Positions 11,481 to 22,907 of a stretch of 64,000 nt of DNA are shown one piece after another. Below the pieces are notes generated by a model that saw only the letters and a list, made by a program, of their open reading frames with translations, was not told where the DNA came from and made no database searches. Position 1 is the first letter of the stretch. Each line of letters opens with the position of its first letter. The stretch spans positions 27,655,958-27,719,957 of the forward strand of contig NC_089979.1 in NCBI RefSeq assembly GCF_036417845.1, in the 5' to 3' direction. A program made the translations under genes and the position numbers. This DNA is from Apteryx mantelli (Eukaryota; Chordata; Aves; Apterygiformes; Apterygidae).

Positions 11481-14108
11481 ATTAGCTGCATAAACGCTTG
11501 GTCTCACTCAGGATGCCTGCTCGGGCTGTCAGGACACCACATTTCCTGCTCTTAATTTTGGGTGTCAAAAGGTAAATATATTTTAGCATAAGCTAAAAGG
11601 ATGATTGTAGAACAATTTACTCGTATAAGCCAAGCCCTTGGATTTCTGCTATGGTGACGTTACAAGCTGAACATAGCTTTCTTCTTCCTACCATTTTCCA
11701 TTTCTGTGCAATACTTATAAGTAGATACTTGGTTTTAAATTATAAAACATGTTCTTTAAACCACAGTATTTAGCTTTATTTAGTATTTAGTATTCTTGCA
11801 TGCACGTAATTTTTCACTGGTCGATATCTACCTCTAATTTATGGCAGTATTATTGATTGCATAGTGATTATTGTTATATTTTGTCTTTTAAGTATTTTTA
11901 TATAACAGAAATTCTGTTTGAATGCTTAAGATTGGTCTTGAATTCTGAATTTCTTGACTAGACAATTTCCTTTATACTCTCTGTATCTCTTTCCTTTATA
12001 CTTTCTGTATCAAGTGAGCTTACCTATTTAGCCTCATTTGTTGTTATATTGGATAATGTTATTCTAAAATGTAGTTGCTAGTCAAAACATCTAGTAAAAA
12101 AATTTCTGTAGACATTGATTTTATAAATATGAAAATCATTTTTTTAAATTACAATTTTCCAGAGAAAATATTGCTGTTTTACCCAAGTCTACAAAAGTTT
12201 TTGAGTGGCACCTTAAAAGTTGCAATAGAAAATTAATTTTAATTTTTAAATCAACTGAGATGAATTGTGGGTGAAAAAAGGAAGAATTAATAATGATTTC
12301 TATAGAACTTCAAAAATAAATTCAATTTCTATAGGAATTCTATACAGCTACACAGGTTATTATGTTTATTTTAGCCAAAGTGCAAGAAAGAAAAGAGCTA
12401 ACATAAATATTGGAGCAATCAAAATTTAATTGCATCATGATTGTGCAAAGGAAATTTAATTCGCCTAGTTAACTCCAGAACTCCAACCTTTTATAATTTT
12501 TTTTTTTGAAGTAGTGTTTAGCATCTAGAAAGTAATCCAGCCTGTGTAACCCACACATTATGCCAGAGCTATACTTCTCTCCTCACCTGAAAGCGTTCAG
12601 GCCTTGGGTTCCCAGGAAGGCAGGCCCTCAGCAGACGTCCCAGGGAGGGACAGACTTCTGTACCCTTGCTGTGACGGGATTTGCAGACGCAGCGCCCAGC
12701 CAGGGTGCTCTAAACTAGAGTTAGTGCCAACTAAACTACTGTGTTGTTTTTTCATAAAGGATTTTTCTGTTATTCTTACACTATCTTATCTTCTCTATCC
12801 CTCCCACGTTCTTATGTTTATTGCTGAGGTTCTTTGAGGATTTGTAGCTATTCCATTTTGAGTGGGGAAATACTGTTATTTTATCAGTGTCTTTCCTTTT
12901 AAACTGCATGCTCAGTAATCAGACTTGTCCTTGACGTATATGTCTGTACCTAATTTGGGATATTTGCAAGATGACAAAATTTAGGATTCTAGTCTAGACT
13001 CGGAGATGTTAATCCTTCCTTTGCCAGTCACTGGTTGATGAATTTAGAATAACTGAGATAGGCAGCTGTTAACAGCAGACAAATAATTAAATAAGAAAAC
13101 AATTGTCACACTGTTTTGTACTAAAAGCTCTGCCTACTTTCAAAATTTCACGCAGTGTCTCTATTTATCAGCACATTTCAAAGTGTATTAAACGTTGTTT
13201 CAGCTTTCCGGATGCATGAACATAACCATTTAGACGTGATATGGAGGTTCCTTTCCTGAAATAGGAGACAAACAGCTTTTTATGTAGACTGCTCAATTGT
13301 TCCGTCAAACAGCCAGGTTAAAAAGGACTTAGCTTGACATCATTTTGCAGACTCATTTCCACCCTCAGCCATGGGTTAATTCCCTTTGTCTTATAATGGG
13401 ATTTAAATTCACTTGTTTTGCTTTAATGAAATGAAGTAGGAATGTTTACCTGGTGTCATGGGCAAAACAAAGTAAACAGCAACCTGTGGGGGGGTTGGAT
13501 ACATAGTAACTCACTGTCTAGTAACTCAGTAATAAAGGTAGAGAAATTCTCAGTCATGCTGAGATTTTGAAATATATTAAAAATGAGTAGTAATGATATT
13601 TGACCTGCATTAATCATAAAAAAGCCATTTATAGTATGAGGGCAGATGATGAATGTGACACACCACTTAGGACTGAAAATGTAATTCCAACAGGAACTAC
13701 AGAGATGGACACACTTTCTAAAATCTCAGGCCGCTTATTTAGAAGTTGACTGGTGAACATAGGAACCTAACCTTATACCCTGTATTTTAAAATCTTGGGC
13801 TTTGATAATGATATGTTTCAGATTTCTATTTTTGTCAAATTAGAAAAATCAAATTTGAATAGTTAGAGATGGGCCAAGATGTCAGAGCCAGGAGGGCGCT
13901 ACAAGTGCTAGTAGAACTCGGAGTCTGTTTTTTCCGCATTGAAACCACTGGGTTCTGCTCCCTTTTACAACTGTTGAACAAATAGTATTCTCTCATATCT
14001 TTTCACACCTACAGGAGAACAAATACGAACCACGGTGATGAAAATTAATTTTACTGCCTTGGATTATCTTTTTAAAATTACTAACCAAAGTCTTTTTCTT
14101 TCCCAAAG
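11481..14108 (+). other. FZD6 intron upstream of the CRD exon, unassigned
   Basis: AT-rich DNA with a short imperfect tandem duplication (11966-12012) and small homopolymer runs. A pyrimidine tract and AG at 14107-14108 precede the FZD6 exon. No other feature was recognised. Confidence 0.4.
11966..12012. repeat. Imperfect tandem duplication, unit about 24 bp
   Basis: The unit tttcctttatactctctgta is followed directly by a second copy with one T/C difference (tttcctttatactttctgta). Confidence 0.75.
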
Positions 14109-14305
14109 CCTTTTCTTATTCTTATGAATCTTCACTGTTCACCAGACGTCCGCACGTTTCTGTGCAAAGCGTTTGTCCCTGCCTGCCTGGAGCAAGTTCA
14201 CGTGATTCACCCTTGTCGAAGCCTCTGTGAGAAAGTATATTCTGACTGTAAACAATTGATTGACACTTTTGGTATCATATGGCCCGAAGAGCTGGAATGT
14301 AACAG
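14109..14305 (+). CDS. FZD6: FZD6 exon: central cysteine-rich (Wnt-binding) domain
   Basis: Starts after a tttctttcccaaag acceptor and ends AACAG|GTATGG (phase 2). It reads [19 protein letters not shown] to WPEELECN, with seven CRD cysteines. Human FZD6 has FLPLANLECSPNIETFLCK at the same place. Confidence 0.95.
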
Positions 14306-17300
14306 GTATGGTATTTTTTGATGTGGCAGGTAGGGGAGGTGATATTTTCAAGCATACCATATTTGATCTAGACTAGATTGGAAATCTGAGACAATATGTT
14401 AAAAAACATTTTGCTGTAGCCTCCACATCAGTGGAGACACTACAGTGTTGAGTGCATAGGAGTATTTTTTATTAAAACTTTTTTATTATTAAAATGATCA
14501 TCTGCATTTCCTATTAGTGATTCTGATTCCAGTTGCAACAGAGTTCTGCAGCTGTGAATACTCTTCACTATTCAGATCCCTGCAGAAGCTTTTTTCTACG
14601 TACTCTTAAAATTTAAATGAAGCATTAAGTGTTACAGCATAGATTTCAATCTGCTTTCTCATTTCTGAACTAGGGATAATACCTACTTCACAGGGGTTTT
14701 ATAAATAATTGCTGATATAAAACAATGAAACATAAAGCACTCTTTGAATGCCCACACAGCACTAATCACTTAAATGAGCAAATTAAATCTTCTTTTACTT
14801 TTCCTGTGCTGCATGCCAAAAGTCTGTTTTTTCCACAAAGACTTCAGCTTTTTCTCAAAGTATTTCAGGTCTTTGTTCCAGAGAGAAGACAGCTAGTACT
14901 GCATTTGGGAAAAAGATGGACTCTATGTATTAAATGGAAACCACTGAAAACACTCTATTATGTTCTTCTTAAGATTCTGACCTTCATCTGGAGATATTTA
15001 TAAATGTATAAGGCCAGATGTTTTTTTTTTTAGCACATGGAAGTGCAAGAAGTAGAAGAAAGGAGTAAGGGCTGGAAGCTTAACAAACCATGTGTCTAAT
15101 GCCCACGCAGTTGCTAATTTGTGATGGGGCTACAGGAGAGCAAGAATAGTAGTCCTGCGCCATAATCCTGGTAGAAATCCATATCCCAATGACTACGACA
15201 GATGGCACTAACTCTGTTGCCCTTAGTCCTGTGGAAGAATTTGAGTTGTAGATTTTTAGAGCTAGGTGTCAACTTTTCTGTCCAGTGTGAGCTTCTGTGT
15301 AGCAGTGCCACTCAGTGCAGCAAATGTCTTCCAAAATTATTTTGAAAAATTAGGAAACTTACTAGTTAATCCATTTATTCAGTATGTGTTCCAAATGATA
15401 TTTTTGATTAAATTCCATTTTTACAACAGTCTTTGCAGCTTTAATTTATTCTATTGCTGCTAGTGTTTACTGAAGATTAACCTGTTCTGTTTATATGTGA
15501 AATGATCTCTGCCTGGTACCTCATACAGAGTAGTCCATATAATGCAGGATATTCTGAAAACAGCAAAGATACCACTGCTGGAATCCTCAGAAGATGGGCT
15601 GGCACAGGGATGGGCTTCAACAGGCAGTGCCTGTAATCCTGAGTTACACACTGTTATTCCTACAGAAGTACGCAGAGCCTGTTAAGACTTGGGTGACTAA
15701 AGTTTGCACTGCTCCTGTGCATACTGGTCTGTCCCATGGCTAATGAAAGAATCTGTTACCAAATCAGTTTTCTTATTTTTCAGTCTGGCTTTATTTAGAT
15801 TGCATGATAATGCAGAGAAACAAAGAACTTAAGGTTTTTTAGGTCAAGCTGTGCTAAAAAAATATTCTTTCTTTTAAGGTCAGCACATTTGTTGCAGACA
15901 GACCCCTATAATAGCATTTGACAAAGAATGTTTTGAGATAAGAGAATCTAACTTTAAATGCTATAATGCAATAAATGTTATTTTAAATATATGCTTAAAC
16001 TCAGAAAGCATATAAATAAAAATCCCATTTTGAGTAAATGCTTACCTGTTTGACTTAAATTTACATAATCTAGCAATAGTGCTAATCCTGGAATATTAAT
16101 CATAAATATAGCTCACCTATTTTGTTCAATTCAACCCTTGAGCAACTGTGTCTTGAGCAGTTTTTAAATGAACATTATGGAGCTATAAAAACTTGCTAAA
16201 ATACTGATCAGTTTCTGCTACACCTATCTCTTGCTTGTCTTTTTCAGTTAGGCAGTTTCTGTAATACTGACATCAGCAATGTGTTACAGTAACACAAAAA
16301 GTCATAATAATTCCATAGCATCATATACTAGTCATCAGTACATCCTCGATACTGTCAGCCTTCATTCCTTGTTTTTGATAGAAATTTGTGTTTTGACCAG
16401 ATCATTTGCAATGTGTCTCCAACAGTATACTGTTATCCAGATAGAAAATCTACTGTAAATATTTTTATATACATACGTAAAATTTTGGTCTGGACTGAAA
16501 CCATAAAAGAACAGTTGCAATTTGGGTAGGAAGTGCTTCATAACTAATAAATCAACAGATAGAGAGCAGTAGTTAAATAGCTGTATTCGAATGTTCTTTT
16601 AAACTGAAAATAAAATCTTGTCTGCTATTTTTAACATGCCACCTGATTTCATTCTCACAAATCATACTTTGCATCATCTATAAAATTTAACAGTGCTTAG
16701 AAGCAGATTTTTTTTCATATTTATAAAAAATAATCATAAACTATAGTTGATAGTGAGGGGCATTAAGATATTTTCTATTCTGTTAATTCATGTAGACTGG
16801 TCAACTGTGATGAGACTGCTCCTGCTACTGCTGCTGTAACCACAAATGTACATGGAACTCAGAAGATCCCAGGACAGACCCGAAGGGATTATGGGTTCTG
16901 GTGTCCACGGCACCTACACACTTCCACTGGACAAGGCTACAAGTTTCTAGGAATTGATCAGTGTGCACCCCCCTGTCCCAATATGTACTTCAAAAATTAT
17001 GAATTGGATGTTGCAAAAAGCTTCATTGGAATAGTTTCAATTTTTTGTCTTTGTGCTACTCTTTTCACATTCCTGACTTTTCTGATCGATGTTAAAAGAT
17101 TCAGATACCCAGAGAGACCAATCATATATTATTCAGTCTGTTATAGCATAGTGTCTCTTATGTACTTTATTGGATTTTTACTTGGAAATAGAACTGCCTG
17201 TAACAAGGCAGATGATAAGTTAGAAATTGGTGAAACGGTGGTTCTTGGCTCTCAAAACAAAGCCTGTACTGTCCTCTTCATGGTTTTGTATTTTTTCACT

Positions 17301-20300
17301 ATGGCAGGAACTATATGGTGGGTGATTCTTACGATCACTTGGTTCCTTGCAGCAGGAAGAAAATGGAGTTGTGAAGCTATTGCACAGAAGGCCATGTGGT
17401 TCCATGCAGTTGCATGGGGGATACCTGGTTTTCTGACCATTATGCTTCTTGCAATGAACAAAGTCGAAGGGGACAATATCAGTGGAGTTTGTTTTGTGGG
17501 TCTCTATGATCTGGATGCGTCTCTGTACTTTGTGCTTTTGCCATTGTGCCTTTGTGTTTTTGTTGGTCTCTCTCTTCTTTTAGCTGGTATTATCTCTTTA
17601 AATCATGTGCGGCAAGTCATACAGCATGATGGCAGGAACCAAGAGAAGCTAAAGAAATTTATGATCCGAATTGGAGTTTTTAGTGGTTTATACTTGGTGC
17701 CACTTGTGGCACTTCTTGGATGTTATGTCTATGAACTGGTGAATCGGAAAATCTGGGAAACAACTTGGGTCTTCGACCACTGTAACCAGTATCATATTCC
17801 TTGTCCTTATCAGGCAAGTAGCAGTTTTCTTTATAATTAATACTGCAAGGTTAAATAAATAAAATCCTTATATATCACTATACAGCAGTGCAGTTTAGTA
17901 GGTTATTTTCATGTTAAGTAAATCAGTTTGAAAACATGCAGTGATGAGTTGTTTTTAAGCCAAATTGGTGATATCATACTTTTGTTTTGAAATTTTTCAC
18001 TGATCAAGTTGATGATGCTCAGCCATTAAATTCCAACTCACAACTCTAAAAGGATTGTGTAATCCTTAAAATATTTGAACTTCATGATAAAAGTGGTTGT
18101 GTGTATGTGTATATCTTTCCACACAGTATCTATTGCTACAAACAGTTGCTCTGTACTTTCTTGCCTGATTGTGTAGCTCGATATCTCAGCACCTAAGGAG
18201 AATTTGCTTCAATTTCAGTTGAAATTGAAAAATAGATTCTTGAAAATTGAGTCTAAATTGGATTTAAAATGTTGCTTATAATCATAGATTTAAAATCACT
18301 TTTGTCTCTTTTTTTCTGAAGTGTAGCAGTGCAAGACACTTGAAATTACAAAACAGATTTCTAGGATATTTTTTGTGTGATAATTGTCATTTGCAGGCTG
18401 ATTTTCAGTAATGTGAAGAAATCATCAAAAAAAATTTTAAATAAACTTTAAATTGCTGCGATGTTCTTATTTAACAGTTGGCTCTTAAAAAAAAAAAAAA
18501 ACCCTTCCTTAGAAAGGCTTTTAAAGTAAAACTGTACATGTTCAGTACTCCCTATGGATTAAATTTTTTTGTAAATACATAAAACTCCCTGTAATCACAA
18601 GTGATTTGTGGTTTGTGCCTCCCCTTTAAGCACTAATATTAAAGAAGAAACTATCACTAAGAGAACTGTAGGTTTCTCATGTCATCTTTCATTGCTTTGC
18701 ACTTATCTGTGTTTTTACTGCAATAAACTACCATTAAAAAGAAAAATATAAACACAGCATTGTGGCATAAGGCTTGATCCTTCCACATTCTCAAACATCC
18801 TGTATATGATCCTCTGTACTGAAATCAATATAAGCTAAAAATACCACAGCTCACAGACTTCTTGGTTGTTTTTGCTTCCATTAACATTCTTAACAAGTGC
18901 ACTGTCTTCAGTGGGTTTTGAACTGAGCTCCATACAACATAAATGGCCAAAAATAAACAAGGTTGAAAACAAGATTTTTATTCTTTTTTTTTTTTTTTAA
19001 AGCTTGTCTTGTAGCGCTTAAATATAGCAGCTTAGGATAATAAGGCACGAAGAACATGTATTCTAATCCTTTAATTAACCTATTGGAAAGAGTAAGTAGC
19101 AGCAGGCAATGTTACACAAAAACATGCTTAATTGGATCTGTCCCTATAATAAACAACATTTACTAACTACAGAGTAGCTTAAAGTTGCACTCTTGGCCTT
19201 GGCTCACTTGAGCTAGCTTGCAGACTTCTTTTTTACATCGATCAGGTCAAAACCAAATGAAAACAAACTTCAACTGAAGTAACTAATGTTACCTAGCTAC
19301 CAAAAATAGTGACTTTCATAGATGGAATTGGCAGATAAGCCAGATAACATTAATTAAATTTGCAGCATGGGAGGAGAAGATAATAATCTTACTGAGTTAA
19401 ATGTCTTAGCTCCTATGATCTTGTTCTGCAAAGAGCTGGATTAATTTTGCAATAAACAGCAGAAACCAGCTATGTAGCTCCCTGCGGCTCCCTGAAGATG
19501 CTGTCTAATCTGATTAACTCCAACTCATCCCCTTATTGTTTCTTTTAAGTTGGAGGGATGAAGCTCCTACATACCAACTGTCACTGAAGAACATGCTTAC
19601 TAATACTATTACCTCTAAAATTATCCTTCCTTCCAATTTAAAAGAAAAATATTTCCTTCTAACTAATCTCCTCTCTGTATCTTCAGCTATAGCCTGCAAG
19701 CAGACATTTACTAGGCCTGACTTGACTCTACGTGTCTTACATTTGTCTGCAGTACAAGTCTGGACAAAGAATACCTGCCATAAGGAGAAAGTACATCTTT
19801 CATATAATTTATTTGTTTTCTGCACTTAAAATATAAATGAACAAATATGTTTTCTTCTGTTTATTTATTAAACTTTATTATCTTCTAGGCAAAGGCATTA
19901 CGAAGACCAGAAATATTTTCGTTTCTGATGAAATATCTACTGACATTAATTGTTGGCATATCTCCAGTCTTTTGGGTGGGAAGTAAAAAGACCTGTTCTG
20001 AATGGGCCAATTTCTTCAACAGAAACCGCAAAAGAGAGTAAGAACAATTTTTTTTTTTTTTTTTTATTCCTGGCTTTTAAAGTGTATACTTTAAAATATG
20101 TTGGATGTAAGACATTTTCCTTAAGTATAGCTCAGGTGATCAAAGTGTTGTCTTTGTGCTCTTTCTTTTTCGGAGTTTAAATGCTGCATAGGGGCATAGG
20201 CAAAATTCCGCTGGAGCCTATGGAAATTTTACATAGGCAATGACTTTTTGACCGCCTTCTCAGAAGACAGAAAATATATTCCTCTACTGACTTGTTCTCT

Positions 20301-22907
20301 TCACAGAACAGAAGACACGTTGTGTTTAGTACTGACTGATAGGTTTCTGATTTCCATTCAAATCAGGGAAGATAACTGCAGCTATTGACTTAGGTCCTTT
20401 CAAGTGTTTTGACTTCTTCAGTTGGCACTGTGCTTAGCTATGTTTACCATCATACAATAACAGCGTGTCCTGTGCTTTTCTCGTCTGCCGTGCTTGTATT
20501 ATTTTAAAAATATTTTGATTGTCCCCTACTTAGTTTCACTTTTACTGTATTAGACTACAGCTTCTTACTTTTTTTCTGAGACAGAGTGATTCAGTTTTAT
20601 TACTGATTTTTAGTAAACTTATATCTCTGGATATAAACAGATTATAAATATAGTCTTGATTTCTTGTAGTTGTCATTCTTTTCTTTCTTCTTTATTCCTT
20701 GATTATTTCTTTTTATATTATTGCTTATAAATTATTAATGTTTATTAATAGCATTATGTTTATGTATAATGTTTATTAATAAAAACATTACATAAACTTA
20801 ATTTAGTAATACAGCTGCTTATGAGCTAATCCTGCTTTCCTTTCTTAGATGATTAACCCACTGAAGTCATTGGACCTGCTTGCTGAAGTAAGAAATGTAG
20901 AAATTGGCTTTAACTGTTCCACAGGCATAATAACTTTGGAGCCATTACAATCAGATTCTTCCCCCTCTTTTCACATGTAATTGTTTTTCCTCGTGTTCAT
21001 TACATCCAACTCAGATTACATCATTGGCTGCTGTTCTTATACATTTTTGGTATAAGAAACTATATTACATTATCTGAAATTATCCTCTTCATTTAATCAC
21101 ACATTTGTATTTTCTTTCAGTCCAATCAGTGAGAGTCGAAGAGTACTGCAAGAATCATGTGAATTTTTCCTGAGGCACAATTCCAAAGTTAAGCATAAAA
21201 AGAAGCACTACAAATCTAGTTCGCACAGATTGAAAGTTATTTCTAAGTCAATGGGGACTAGTACAGGTGGCACAACAAATCATGGAACTTCTGCAGTAGC
21301 AATCACTAATCATGATTACTTAAGCCAGGAAACTGTTACAGAAATTAAAACATCTCCAGAAACATCTGAGAAAGAGATGGAGGCAGATGGAACATCAACC
21401 CAAAAAGTTGAGGAAGGTGAAGATTTGTGTGGAGATCAAATGTTATCTAGCTCTAAACTGACTGTGGAACAAGTGGAAAAAAGAGGCAAAGCAGATAATA
21501 TATGTGATATGAGTAGCTTGTCTGAGAGCATGAAGAGAAGAGGTGAAGGAAGGTAAGACTTCTTAACTTAATCTTTGTGGTGCTTGCTTATATTATCACT
21601 ACTTTTGTGTATTTTCTGTTTCTTCTTAAGTTTCTTCAAATTAACCATGAGGCAGCAATGTGCCCTTGTGGCCAAGAAGGCCAATGGTATCCTGGGGTGC
21701 ATCAGGAAGAGTGGTGCCAGCAGGTCGAGGGAGGTGATCCTCCCCCTCTCCTCAGCCCTGGTGAGGCCACATCTGGAGTACTGTGTCCAGTGCTGGGCTC
21801 CCCAGTACAAGAGGGATGTGGCACTACTGGAGCAAGTCCAGCGAAGGGCTACGAAGATGATTAGGGGACTGGAACATCTCTCTTATGGGGAAAGGCTGAG
21901 AGAGCTGGGCCTGTTTAGCCTGGAGAAGAGAAGGCTGAGAGGAGATCTTATCAATGTGTACAAGTATCTGAAGGGAGGGTGTCGAGAGGATGGGACCAGT
22001 CTCTTTTCAGTGGTGCCCAGCGACAGGACGCGAGGCAACGGGCACAAACTGAAACACAGACACTTCCATCTGAACATGAGGAAATACTTTTTCACTGTGA
22101 GGGTGACAGAGCACTGGAACAGGTTGCCCCGAGAGGTGGTGGAGTCTCCTTCTCTGGAGATATTCAAAACCTGCCTGGACGCGATCCTGTGCAATGTGCT
22201 CTAGGTGACCCTGCTTGAGCAGGGGGGTTGGACTAGATGATCTCCAGAGGTCCCTTCCAACCTCAGCGATTCTGTGATTCTTTATCTGAAGAATCAGTAC
22301 ACAATTAAGCCTCAGTAGCTGTCAAAAGAGAATACTGTAATTCTTATAATTTTTTTCTATATGGCCTCACAAATCATGTAGCTTTAGCATGTGGGCTCAT
22401 TCTTTAGGATTTTTTTTAAGTGCCAAATGCTGGAGCTTTAACTCTTAGGATGTTTTTGTGTTCCTTGATCTTTGAGATAGATATAAGGTACAGTGCTACA
22501 AAGCTCAGAAAAACATGTCATCCAGTGGCATAGAGAAATCTATGGCTGTGATGCAACCGTTCTGGGAGGTGACCAGTCTGAAAAAGAACAGTGGTGACTC
22601 CTAAGCTTGAAAAAGTTTATACAGAACTGCATTGAAAAGAATATAGCTGAAAATATATTATGATTTTGTTGCTATAAATGTATTTGTTTTTCAGTCTGTT
22701 GCATTGTGCTTAAAACTGACTTCCTGTGTTTTGTTTTTAATTACTTACAGGATCACTCCTAAAAATGATTTTATTGAATCTCCTCCATTACAAGGCAGCA
22801 GTTCCCAAATACCTGATGTCTCACAGTCTGGTTCCATGTCACTACTTGTCTACTCCGCTTCAGACACCAGAAAAGAGTTGGATTCTGGAAACAGTTTAAA
22901 CCCTTGA
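14109..22907 (+). CDS. FZD6: Frizzled-6 Wnt receptor (3' five coding exons; 5' end outside window)
   Basis: Frizzled-6 is a seven-pass plasma-membrane receptor for Wnt ligands, acting mainly in planar cell polarity and non-canonical signalling. Spliced exons 14109-14305, 16796-17813, 19889-20037, 21121-21552 and 22751-22907 give 650 residues in one frame, matching vertebrate FZD6 from the middle of the cysteine-rich domain to the C-terminus (human is 706 aa). The part present holds eight of the ten CRD cysteines, seven membrane segments, the Dishevelled-binding KTxxxW motif (KTCSEW, 19988-20005) and the long Ser/Thr-rich tail typical of FZD6 ([16 protein letters not shown], then [20 protein letters not shown]). 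The exon for the signal peptide and first two CRD cysteines is missing from the window. The third intron in view starts with GC rather than GT. The identity is beyond reasonable doubt. Confidence 0.97.
14306..16795 (+). other. FZD6 intron (GT-AG), nothing else recognised
   Basis: Donor GTATGG, acceptor aattcatgtag. The intron is AT-rich and holds only short open frames with no recognisable similarity. Confidence 0.8.
16796..17813 (+). CDS. FZD6: FZD6 large exon: end of CRD, linker, TM1 to TM6
   Basis: Completes the split Arg codon from the previous exon and reads LVNCDET..., supplying the last CRD cysteine, then the linker (YGFWCPRHL...[14 protein letters not shown]) and six membrane segments. 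Examples are [19 protein letters not shown] (TM1), [20 protein letters not shown] (TM2) and [18 protein letters not shown] (TM6). The exon ends CCTTATCAG in phase 0 and is followed by GCAAGT. Reading on into the intron adds only eight codons before a stop. Confidence 0.97.
17814..19888 (+). other. FZD6 intron with a non-canonical GC-AG boundary
   Basis: The donor is CAG|GCAAGT and the acceptor ttatcttctag|GCAAAGG. Phase-0 joining restores the family reading PYQ|AKA.RRPE. The intron has A- and T-rich runs but no recognised repeat or exon. Confidence 0.85.
19889..20037 (+). CDS. FZD6: FZD6 exon: TM7 and KTxxxW motif
   Basis: Reads [17 protein letters not shown] then [19 protein letters not shown]. 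It ends AAAAGAGA|GTAAGA in phase 2; the Asp codon is completed by the next exon. KTCSEW is the Dishevelled-docking motif just after TM7. Confidence 0.96.
20038..21120 (+). other. FZD6 intron with an AT-rich palindrome
   Basis: Donor GTAAGA, acceptor tttctttcag. An 18-T run begins about 10 bp after the donor (20048-20065), and an AT-rich near-perfect palindrome lies at 20758-20797. Nothing else was recognised. Confidence 0.8.
20758..20797. repeat. AT-rich near-perfect inverted repeat
   Basis: Arms of about 20 bp run from gtttatgtataatgtttatt to attaataaaaacattacata, centred on ATTAAT at 20775-20780. The copies of taatgtttattaata just upstream (about 20737) suggest local duplication or hairpin-mediated change. 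No transposon family was recognised. Confidence 0.6.
21121..21552 (+). CDS. FZD6: FZD6 exon: cytoplasmic tail
   Basis: Completes the split Asp codon ([18 protein letters not shown]) and continues through the basic KHKKKHYK stretch and the Ser/Thr-rich [20 protein letters not shown] block. It ends GGAAG|GTAAGA in phase 2. The tail diverges from human after about the TEI(K/Q)TSPETS segment, as expected for a disordered region. Confidence 0.96.
21553..22750 (+). other. Last FZD6 intron, half of it a CR1 insertion
   Basis: Donor GTAAGA, acceptor ttacttacag. A sense-orientation CR1 3' fragment occupies about 21640-22280. The remaining DNA has no recognised feature. Confidence 0.85.
21640..22280 (+). 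mobile_element. 5'-truncated CR1 LINE in the last FZD6 intron
   Basis: From [18 protein letters not shown] to a stop after AILCNVL (22204) it matches the C-terminal part of the CR1 reverse transcriptase frame seen at 29786-31024, with only about eight amino-acid differences over some 185 residues by eye. It then has the avian CR1 3' tail: gcttgagcaggggggttgga, gatctccagaggtcccttcc and a closing cgattctgtgattc. It is on the same strand as FZD6. The coding remnant is still open over 209 codons, which suggests a fairly recent insertion. Confidence 0.95.
22751..22907 (+). CDS. FZD6: FZD6 terminal coding exon
   Basis: Completes the split Arg codon ([16 protein letters not shown]) and ends at TGA 22905-22907. 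The segment [17 protein letters not shown] aligns with human KGSTSLLVHPVSGVRKE. Confidence 0.93.

Noticed and set aside
17811-17825. A GT donor 4 bp downstream (CAGGCAA|GTAGC) instead of the GC donor in FZD6
   Set aside because: It would give the same message only if the intron ended in AA, because GCAA is repeated at both boundaries. Using it with the next real AG shifts the frame away from the conserved TM7.
21230-22204. A fusion of the FZD6 tail with the CR1 frame as a native exon
   Set aside because: The FZD6 exon has a clean GTAAGA donor at 21553, the continuing frame stops at once, and the next exon at 22751 restores the FZD6 C-terminus.
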